Below the pieces are notes generated by a model. It saw only the letters and a list, made by a program, of their open reading frames with translations. It was not told the DNA's origin and made no database searches. The position numbers and the translations under genes are program-made. A stretch of DNA of 64,000 nt from Cryobacterium luteum (GTDB lineage Bacteria > Actinomycetota > Actinomycetes > Actinomycetales > Microbacteriaceae), in assembly GCF_900110125.1 (NCBI RefSeq), contig NZ_FOCN01000007.1, forward strand, positions 110,784 through 174,783, written 5' to 3'. Of the stretch, positions 57,914 to 64,000 are shown one piece after another (positions within the stretch are counted from its first letter, which is position 1; each line of letters opens with the position of its first letter).

Positions 57914-58942
57914 CTAGGCCCGCTGTGACGGCTGCTGCTGCGTGATGCAGTGGATGCCGCCGCCGCGCGTAAACAGCGGCCGCGCCTCGACCGACACCAC
58001 CCGCCGACCCGGATAGGTGGCGGCCAGCACGTCGCGAGCCTGGGCATCGGCCCGATCCTCGCCGAAACCGCAGGCAATGACACCGCCGTTGACCACGAGA
58101 TGATTGACGTAGTTGTAGTCCACGAAGCCCTCGTCGTCGCGCACTACGGCCGGCGCCGGCAGGTCGATGATGGTGAATGAGCGCCCGGCCGCATCGTGCG
58201 CGTCGGCCAGCAGGGCGCGCAATTCGCGGGTGAGCGGGTAGTCGGGGTGCGCCGGATCGTTTTGCGCGTGCAGCAGGATTGTGCCCGGCGACGGCAGCGC
58301 GGCGACCATGTCAATGTGCCCGCGGGTACCGAAGCGGGTGTGGTCGCGGGTGAGGCCGCGCGGCAGCCAGACCACGTGCTCGGCGCCGATCGTGCGCCGT
58401 AGTTCGGCCTCGACAGAGGCGTGCGTGGCGCCGGGGTTGCGTGCGGGGTCGAGTTGCACGCTCGTTGTCGCCAGCACGGTGCCCTCGCCGTCGACGTGGA
58501 TTCCGCCGCCCTCGTTCACGAGCGACGACCCGACAACGGCTGCACCGGCGGCCTCCGCAACGAACCGGCCGATCGAGGCGTCGAGGTCCCAGCTGGCCCA
58601 CTCCTGGTCGCCCCAGCCGTTGAAGGTCCAGTCGACGGCGCCGAGGCGGCCGTCTGCGTCGTGCACGAAGCTCGGGCCGATGTCGCGCATCCAGCTGTCG
58701 TTGAGCGGAGCCTCGAGTATCTCGATGGCGGCCGACAGGTAGCGCGTCGCGTCGGCTTGGGCCGACGGGTCGACGACCATGGTCACCGGCTCGAAGTCGA
58801 CGATCGCGTGCGCGACGGCGGCCCACGTGCGGCGGGCCTCGTCGGCCTCGGCCGCGGTGTCGCCCAGGGTGTAACCGCCGGCCGGAAACGCCATCCAGAC
58901 GCGGTCTTGCGGCGCCGTCTCGGCCGGCATGCGCCAGGTCAT
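57914..58942 (-). CDS. aguA: agmatine deiminase
   Basis: 342 aa, peptidylarginine-deiminase-like fold. It hydrolyses agmatine to N-carbamoylputrescine and ammonia. LNDSWMRDIGPSFV, NEGGGIHVDGEGTVL, RGHIDMVAAL and the C-terminal GGGIHCITQQQ carry the active-site Asp, Glu, His and nucleophilic Cys332. The ATG overlaps the stop of the upstream amidase gene (ATGA). Together the two enzymes turn agmatine into putrescine. Confidence 0.94.
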   Translation of the reverse strand: MTWRMPAETAPQDRVWMAFPAGGYTLGDTAAEADEARRTWAAVAHAIVDFEPVTMVVDPSAQADATRYLSAAIEILEAPLNDSWMRDIGPSFVHDADGRLGAVDWTFNGWGDQEWASWDLDASIGRFVAEAAGAAVVGSSLVNEGGGIHVDGEGTVLATTSVQLDPARNPGATHASVEAELRRTIGAEHVVWLPRGLTRDHTRFGTRGHIDMVAALPSPGTILLHAQNDPAHPDYPLTRELRALLADAHDAAGRSFTIIDLPAPAVVRDDEGFVDYNYVNHLVVNGGVIACGFGEDRADAQARDVLAATYPGRRVVSVEARPLFTRGGGIHCITQQQPSQRA

Positions 58943-59922
58943 GCCGTCGCCCCGGTGTCGGCCGCGCCGAACGGATGCGCCGGGTCGACCGCCGCCGTCA
59001 GCCGGCCGTAGCTGTCGGGCCGGCGGGTGGCCAGGAACGGGAACAGGCTGAGCCACTCTTCGCGCTGCGCCAGGTCGAGATCGGCCACGAGCGCCACGGA
59101 CTCGCCGCGCGGCGCTTGCACGAGCACGCGTCCGAACGGGTCGGAGATGAACGACGAGCCGTAGAACGTGAGGTCGCCCTCGTGACCGTGCCGGTTCGGC
59201 ACGACCATGAACAGGCCGCTTGTGATGCCGTTGGCCACGATGACCTGTTGCCAGATCGGCTGGGTGTCGAAGTCGGGAAACAACGGTTCCGACCCGATCG
59301 CGGTGGGGTAGGCGAGAATCTCGGCGCCGCCGAGACCGTACAGCCGGGAGACTTCGGGAAACCATTCGTCCCAGCAGGTGGGCAGGCCGAGGCGGGCGCC
59401 TGCCACCTCGTAGACCGGGTAGGCGTCGTCGGCCGCACCAGGCCGAAAGTAGGTGTCTTCGTAGTAGCCGGCGGTGACCGGGATATGCGTCTTGCGGGTG
59501 CGGCCGAGCAGATCACCGCTCGGCGACACCAGAATGGCCGTGTTGTAGCCGCGCGGGTCGTTCGGTTCGTCGGTTTCAGCGGGCTGTTCGAACAGTGACG
59601 CGTGCACGATTACCTCGTGCTGCCGGGCCTGGGCGGCCGCGAAGGCGAAGGTCGGGCCGTCCCGGAGCGGCTCGGCATCCGCTTTCGGTGTACCGGTGGC
59701 GCGCACGTTTCCGGGGTATCTGCTGAGGGTCAGCTCCGGCAGAAAGACGATGCGCGCGCCGGCCTCGGCCGCCAAAAGGATGCCCTCGGCCAACTCGGCG
59801 CGAAGCGTCGCGTCGTTGCCGTGCCAGCGATGCTGCACGAGGCCGACGCGCAGGGGGCCGCGATCGGGCTGGCGCACCCGGGTGGGGGAGGCTGGGCTGG
59901 CTGGTGCCTGGATCAGGCGCAT
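58939..59922 (-). CDS. aguB: N-carbamoylputrescine amidase (nitrilase superfamily)
   Basis: 327 aa carbon-nitrogen hydrolase. The catalytic triad Glu-Lys-Cys is visible as FLPELTLSRY, RKTHIPVTAGYYEDTYF and LPTCWDEWFPEVSRL. The YYEDTYF and CWDEWFPE patterns are typical of carbamoylputrescine amidases. GAGGAGA precedes the ATG. It is translationally coupled to aguA. The N-terminal ~25 residues (APASPASPTRVRQ) are longer than usual. Confidence 0.92.
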   Translation of the reverse strand: MRLIQAPASPASPTRVRQPDRGPLRVGLVQHRWHGNDATLRAELAEGILLAAEAGARIVFLPELTLSRYPGNVRATGTPKADAEPLRDGPTFAFAAAQARQHEVIVHASLFEQPAETDEPNDPRGYNTAILVSPSGDLLGRTRKTHIPVTAGYYEDTYFRPGAADDAYPVYEVAGARLGLPTCWDEWFPEVSRLYGLGGAEILAYPTAIGSEPLFPDFDTQPIWQQVIVANGITSGLFMVVPNRHGHEGDLTFYGSSFISDPFGRVLVQAPRGESVALVADLDLAQREEWLSLFPFLATRRPDSYGRLTAAVDPAHPFGAADTGATA

Positions 59923-60066
59923 AGTGTTCTCCTCGTATTGCACAACCCGGACCCCCACTATAGGCAGTGGGGGCATTCGCGCGGCCGAAACCTGCTCACG
60001 CGGCTGGCCTGCCACGCGCGCGGGCAGCGGCGGCGGGCGCGCGCAGCAAACGAAAGCGTCAGCGAG

Positions 60067-61509
60067 CTACTCGGCTGCGTGCGCCTCCAGAAAGGCATAC
60101 ACCTCGGAGTCGTCAACCCCCGGAAAGGTGCCAGACGGCAACGGCGACAGCACGTGGGCGTGCAACCGGGCACTCGGCCAGGCCCGTCCGGCCCAGCGCG
60201 CTGCCGCATCCGAGTTCGGGCGGCGGCAGCAGGATTCGTCCGGGCAGCGTGACACGGTGCGCTGGGTGGTCTCCCGCCCCCGAAACCACTTCGCCTGCGC
60301 GAACGGAACGCCGACGCTGATCGAGAATTCGCCGGCATCCGTTGACCCGGTCTGAGTGGCCGACCAGAACGTGCCGGCCGGGGTGTCGGTGTACTGGTAG
60401 TACTCCGTGGTGCGATTGGTGTGGGTGAAAGCGCTGCGCGCGCTCCACTGCTTGCAGACGTATTGGCCCTCGATCGATCCGGTGACATCCACCGGAAACG
60501 GCAGGTCGTCGTTCTCGTAGCCCTTTTGCAGTGCGCCGTCGCCGTTGACCCGCAGAAAGTGCAGGGTCATGTCGAGGTGACTCGTGGCGAGGTTGGTCAG
60601 CCGCAGCGCGGCCGCTTCGTGGGTCACACCGAAGGTGTCCCGAAAATCCTCGACCGACAGCTCGCGTTCCTGCTTCGCGTTGGACAGAAAAGCGACGGAT
60701 GCCTCGCGCGGCATCAGGCACGCGGCCGCGAAATAGTTGATCTCGAGCCGCTGCCACAGAAACTCGGCGTAGCTGCCGGGCCGTTCGTGCCCGAGCAGGC
60801 GGTGGCCCATCGCCTGCAACGCCATCGATCGCAGGCCGTGCCCGCCGGGAATCGAGGCCGGCGGCAGGTAGATGCGGCCGTTGGCGAGGTCGGTGACCGA
60901 CCGGGTGGAGTTGGGCAGGTCATTCACATAGATCAGGCTGAAACCGAGCTGATCAGCCATGACGCTCACTTCTCGGTGGGTGAGGGCGCCCGAGATGTGC
61001 CCACTCGCCCGCACCCGTTCCTCGACGAGTTCCTCGATTTCGGGAATGTAGTTGCCCTGCGCGCGCATCCGTTCCCGCAATTCGGTATTGGCCCGACGGG
61101 CCTCCTCCGGGGTGGCGATGGCCTCGCTGGCGCGGCGGGACAGCTCACGGTGCAAGCCAAGCAGCGATTCGATTGCGGGCAGCGGCATCCCCTTGGTCAC
61201 CTTCACGACGGGCAGGCCGAGCGCCCCGTAGAGCGGATTCTTCTGCGCCCGGTCCAGTTCGATCTCGAGCGCCGCCCGGTTGTTGGGGGCTTCGCGGCGC
61301 AGCAGTTCGGCCAGGTCCACCGACAGGGCGGTCGCGAGGTCCTGCAGGGTTGAGAGTTTCGGTTCGCGGCGGCCGTTCTCGATCAGTGACAGCTGGCTGC
61401 CCGCCAGGCTGACGCGCTCGCCAAGTTGGTCGAGGGTGAGACCCCGCTCGCTGCGAAAGTGGCGGATTCGATGGCCCAGGGTGACCAGATCGGAGGCTTG
61501 AGTCGACAT
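60067..61509 (-). CDS. XRE-family regulator, RamB/ScfR-like with ImmA/IrrE-type domain
   Basis: 480 aa. The helix-turn-helix is at residues ~10-65 (LGHRIRHFRSERGLTLDQLG, SQLSLIENGRREPKLSTLQDLA). A middle part resembles the IrrE/ImmA metallopeptidase fold (LQAMGHRLLGHERP, FAAACLMPREASVAFL), followed by a Cys-rich C-terminal region (SRCPDESCCRRP). RamB of Corynebacterium, which controls acetate and anaplerotic genes, has this layout. Its gene is divergent from pckG with 179 bases between, so it probably regulates pckG. Confidence 0.82.
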   Translation of the reverse strand: MSTQASDLVTLGHRIRHFRSERGLTLDQLGERVSLAGSQLSLIENGRREPKLSTLQDLATALSVDLAELLRREAPNNRAALEIELDRAQKNPLYGALGLPVVKVTKGMPLPAIESLLGLHRELSRRASEAIATPEEARRANTELRERMRAQGNYIPEIEELVEERVRASGHISGALTHREVSVMADQLGFSLIYVNDLPNSTRSVTDLANGRIYLPPASIPGGHGLRSMALQAMGHRLLGHERPGSYAEFLWQRLEINYFAAACLMPREASVAFLSNAKQERELSVEDFRDTFGVTHEAAALRLTNLATSHLDMTLHFLRVNGDGALQKGYENDDLPFPVDVTGSIEGQYVCKQWSARSAFTHTNRTTEYYQYTDTPAGTFWSATQTGSTDAGEFSISVGVPFAQAKWFRGRETTQRTVSRCPDESCCRRPNSDAAARWAGRAWPSARLHAHVLSPLPSGTFPGVDDSEVYAFLEAHAAE

Positions 61510-61649
61510 TCCTTAACAATATCTAAAAAACAACGGTTTTTAACTGGCAATTTCGTCGGTTCTATGTCCCAGATGGGGCCATCCTTGATTTGTGGCCAAA
61601 ATTATGGTCGTACGCAACGTCAAGAAAGCAATGCAGCCCGACGTTCCAT

Positions 61650-61657
61650 AAATTTGC
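61650..61657 (+). promoter_or_regulatory. candidate RamB-type half site upstream of pckG
   Basis: AAATTTGC at 61650-61657 resembles the RamB core (A-run, T/C, TTGC), 31 bases before the pckG start. A second, inverted partial match (GGCAATTT) lies near 61545-61552. Short, so only suggestive. Confidence 0.3.
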
Positions 61658-61688
61658 ACCTACCCGAGCAATACGGAAAGGCCAGAAT

Positions 61689-63539
61689 ATGACCCTCACC
61701 AACTCTTCCCTCCAGACCAACGGGGACGCGTTCCCGCCCCGTACGGGCAGCACCGACCCGAACCTGCAGGCGTGGGTCGATGAGATCGCCCGCCTGACCG
61801 AACCCGACGCCATCGTCTGGTGCGACGGCTCGAAGCGCGAGGCCAACGAGCTTTCCAAATTGCTCGTCGCCTCCGGCCAGCTCATCCGGCTCAACCCGGA
61901 ATGGCGCCCCAACAGCTTCCTCGCCCGCACCGACCCGAAAGACGTTGCCCGCGTCGAGGGCCGCACCTTCATCTGCTCCACCGATGAAGCGGATGCCGGC
62001 CCCACCAACAACTGGGCCGAACCCTCCGCCATGCGCGCGGAACTGCGCGGCGTCTTCGCCGGCAGCATGCGCGGCCGCACCATGTACATCGTGCCGTTCT
62101 CGATGGGCCCGCTCGGCGGCCCCATCTCGCAGCTCGGCGTCGAGATCACCGATTCCCCCTACGTCGTACTCAACATGGGCATCATGACACGCATGGGTGA
62201 GACCGTGCTGACGATGATCGAGGCCGGCGACCCGTGGGTGCACACCGTGCACAGCGTCGGTTACCCGCTCGTCGACGCGTCGGGCATCACCCGCCCCGAC
62301 GTGGAATGGCCGTGCAACGATGACAAGTACATCGTGCAGTTCCCCGACACCCGCGAGGTCTGGTCCTACGGTTCCGGCTACGGCGGCAACGCCCTGCTCT
62401 CCAAGAAGTCCTTCGCCCTGCGTATCGCGTCGGTGATGGGCCGGGACGAGGGGTGGCTCGCCGAGCACATGCTGCTCATCAAGCTGATCTCCCCGGAAGG
62501 CGGCGTATTCCACGTGGCCGCCGCGTTCCCGTCGGCGTGTGGCAAGACGAACCTGTCGATGCTGCGCCCGACCATCCCCGGCTGGAAGGTCGAGACCATC
62601 GGCGACGACATCGCCTGGCTGCGCCAGGGTGAAGACGGCCGTCTCTGGGCGATCAATCCCGAGGCCGGCTTCTTCGGAGTCGCTCCCGGAACCGGTGAAA
62701 CCACCAACCCCACCGCCGTCTCCACCATGTGGGGCAACACCATCTTCACCAACGTGGCCCTGCGCGACGACGGAGACGTCTGGTGGGAAGGCCTCACCGA
62801 CAAGGCTCCCGAGCACCTGATCGACTGGCAGGGCAAGGACTGGACTCCCAACTCCGGCCGTACCGCCGCCCACCCGAACTCCCGCTTCACCGTGGCAGCC
62901 GCCCAGTGCCCGTCGATCGCCGACGACTGGGAAGCTGCCGGCGGCGTGCCGATCGACGCCATCGTGTTCGGTGGCCGTCGGGCGACCAACGTTCCGCTGG
63001 TCGCTCAGGCGCGCAGTTGGAAGCACGGCGTGTTCATGGGCGCCACCATCTCGTCTGAGAAGACCGCGGCCGCTGACGGCATCGTCGGCGAGCTGCGTCG
63101 CGACCCGTTCGCGATGCTGCCCTTCTGCGGTTACAACATGGCCGACTACTGGGGTCACTGGCTCAAGGTCGGCAAGGAGCTCGGCACCAACGCCCCGGCC
63201 ATCTTCCAGGTGAACTGGTTCCGCAAGGGCCCCGACGGTGACTTCATCTGGCCCGGATTCGGTGAGAACTCGCGGGTTCTCGAGTGGATGATCCGTCGCA
63301 TCGAGGGCACCGCCGACGCCGTCGACACCCCGATCGGGCTGCTCCCGGCCGAGAACGGTCTGAACCTCGACGGTCTCGACCTGTCGAAGGAGGCCGTGGA
63401 CCAGCTGTTCGCGATCGACCAGACCAGCTGGCTCGCCGAGTGTGACCTCACCGAGGAATACTTCGACAAGTTCGGCGAGAAGGTGCCGCCGGCACTGCGC
63501 GCTGAGCTCGCGAGCGTGCGTTACCACCTCAAGAACTAA
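61689..63539 (+). CDS. pckG: phosphoenolpyruvate carboxykinase (GTP)
   Basis: 616 aa. It converts oxaloacetate and GTP to PEP, the entry step of gluconeogenesis. The GTP-type P-loop and catalytic Cys lie in FPSACGKTN (Cys near residue 284). [21 protein letters not shown], and [12 protein letters not shown] with [15 protein letters not shown] are family blocks. The start has GAAAGG upstream. Length is normal. A divergent RamB-like gene suggests control by acetate or carbon supply. Confidence 0.96.
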   Translation: MTLTNSSLQTNGDAFPPRTGSTDPNLQAWVDEIARLTEPDAIVWCDGSKREANELSKLLVASGQLIRLNPEWRPNSFLARTDPKDVARVEGRTFICSTDEADAGPTNNWAEPSAMRAELRGVFAGSMRGRTMYIVPFSMGPLGGPISQLGVEITDSPYVVLNMGIMTRMGETVLTMIEAGDPWVHTVHSVGYPLVDASGITRPDVEWPCNDDKYIVQFPDTREVWSYGSGYGGNALLSKKSFALRIASVMGRDEGWLAEHMLLIKLISPEGGVFHVAAAFPSACGKTNLSMLRPTIPGWKVETIGDDIAWLRQGEDGRLWAINPEAGFFGVAPGTGETTNPTAVSTMWGNTIFTNVALRDDGDVWWEGLTDKAPEHLIDWQGKDWTPNSGRTAAHPNSRFTVAAAQCPSIADDWEAAGGVPIDAIVFGGRRATNVPLVAQARSWKHGVFMGATISSEKTAAADGIVGELRRDPFAMLPFCGYNMADYWGHWLKVGKELGTNAPAIFQVNWFRKGPDGDFIWPGFGENSRVLEWMIRRIEGTADAVDTPIGLLPAENGLNLDGLDLSKEAVDQLFAIDQTSWLAECDLTEEYFDKFGEKVPPALRAELASVRYHLKN

Positions 63540-63549
63540 TTTCCCGAGT

Positions 63550-63585
63550 GACAAGGCCCCGTCACGCAGGTGACGGGGCCTTGTC
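63550..63585 (+). terminator. strong terminator hairpin after pckG
   Basis: A perfect 16-bp stem, 63550-63565 with 63570-63585, around the loop GCAG, beginning 11 bases past the pckG stop. The stem starts GACAAGGCCCC. No long T run follows, but the stability is very high. Confidence 0.8.
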
Positions 63586-63609
63586 GTGTCCCCATCGGTC
63601 GTGCAGTGC

Positions 63610-63660
63610 TTTCCGGGCCCGGTCCCGGAAAACGGGCCCATGTTCTACTTGGGTTCTACT
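63610..63660. repeat. hairpin plus partial double-hairpin motif next to the IS30 element
   Basis: TTTCCGGG (63610-63617) and CCCGGAAA (63624-63631) form a perfect inverted repeat. Next to it, CGGGCCCATGTTCTAC (63633-63648) resembles the first hairpin of the elements at 27442 and 33966 (GGGCCCAGTTTCTA), but its second half is degraded to TTGGG. This would fit a repeat copy damaged by the adjacent insertion. Confidence 0.4.
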
Positions 63661-64000
63661 GGTCGTTGCAACACCCAGACTCTTGGGAGTTTGTATGACC
63701 ACGTTAAACCCGACCAATGAGCCCTCGACCGACGAACAGAATCCGTGCGCGGACAAGGCGTCTTTTCTGGCTCTGCTGGAGCGACTTGGTGACGTGACTT
63801 CTGCCTCGGCTGAGCTGGGCATCAACCGCGGCACTGGCTACCGTTGGGCGCGCAGCGTTGGGATTCGAGGGCCGAAACCGCACCCTGGGCGTGAGATGTT
63901 CCGTGAGCTCCGCGCGGCTGGCACTCCCCGCCGTGAGGCGGCCGCTTTGGCCGATGTCGATATCAGGACTGCCGTCGACTGGGACAAAGGGATCCGTAAA
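63650..64000 (+). mobile_element. IS30-family insertion sequence, left end (runs out of the window)
   Basis: The transposase frame beginning at 63694 marks an IS30-type element. The left end is probably near 63650-63665, where GGTCGTTGCAACACC contains the dyad GTTGCAAC, a likely part of the terminal inverted repeat. The right end and target duplication are outside the window, so the boundary is approximate. Confidence 0.6.
63694..64000 (+). CDS. IS30-family transposase, N-terminal part (partial)
   Basis: 102 codons to the window end. Two helix-turn-helix segments are visible: ASFLALLERLGDVTSASAEL with GINRGTGYRWARSVGI, and REMFRELRAAGTPRREAAAL with ADVDIRTAVDWDKGIRK. This tandem arrangement is typical of actinobacterial IS30 transposases; the DDE catalytic domain would follow beyond the window. 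GGGAG precedes the ATG. The frame is open to the last base. Confidence 0.83.

Noticed and set aside
61620..63641. A 673-codon minus-strand frame opposite pckG
   Set aside because: Antisense of a complete, conserved PEP carboxykinase; composition is His/Gly/Val-rich with no recognisable fold.

Overview
The window looks like the chromosome of a high-GC actinobacterium. Supporting signs are a TopA with a long Lys/Ala-rich tail, an IdeR/DtxR-type iron box, GTP-dependent PEP carboxykinase next to a RamB-like regulator, many GTG/TTG starts, leaderless promoters (TAnnnT, six bases, start codon), and an over-used CGGATGCC/GGCATCCG word. Microbacteriaceae (Leifsonia/Cryobacterium-like) is my best guess; there is no rRNA here to confirm it. 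No prophage or CRISPR array is visible.

Layout. 1-4.9 kb: topA tail, tmk, holB, a secreted peptidase-like hydrolase, a TetR regulator and tRNA-Thr(CGT). 5-10.6 kb: a divergent DMT exporter/MocR pair, a sigma factor with a membrane partner, and a 7-TM protein with a YtrA-type GntR regulator. 10.6-13.7 kb: an accessory patch with an MbcA-like antitoxin whose RES toxin is destroyed, a second toxin fossil, a GNAT enzyme and a lipoprotein pair. 13.7-16.7 kb: arsenic genes (arsM divergent from arsD-arsA) around an ArsR-type operator. 16.9-21.4 kb: an iron-siderophore ABC importer and SIP reductase behind an iron box. 21.4-27.2 kb: an oxidoreductase, PBP4-type carboxypeptidase, nicotinamidase, hydrolase and aldehyde dehydrogenase. 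27.6-30.4 kb: an MHS-type transporter and a membrane protein. 30.4-37.7 kb: a minus-strand homoprotocatechuate (hpa) meta-cleavage operon with its own GntR and IclR regulators.

38.0-49.7 kb is the most interesting part: an island with visibly lower GC. It holds a bicupin protein and a beta-propeller protein that together correspond to the two main domains of fungal aldos-2-ulose dehydratase (AUDH). They sit with a Tat-exported, bicovalent-FAD sugar-oxidase-like enzyme, a UDP-GlcNAc 2-epimerase, an acyltransferase-3 membrane protein, two MFS exporters, an alpha/beta hydrolase and an XRE regulator. I read it as an undescribed sugar-oxidation/dehydration pathway making and exporting a small sugar-derived product; the product is unknown.

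49.8-63.6 kb returns to chromosomal background: succinate-semialdehyde-type dehydrogenase, ECF sigma/anti-sigma (frameshifted)/DUF4397 secreted protein, TrmH-type methyltransferase, thiolase plus 3-hydroxyacyl-CoA dehydrogenase, agmatine-to-putrescine genes (aguA, aguB), RamB-like regulator and pckG. The window ends inside an IS30-family element. Two families of intergenic palindromic repeats recur: a ~93-bp element with GGCTAATTC termini (three copies) and a double-hairpin element (two copies plus a partial one beside the IS30).
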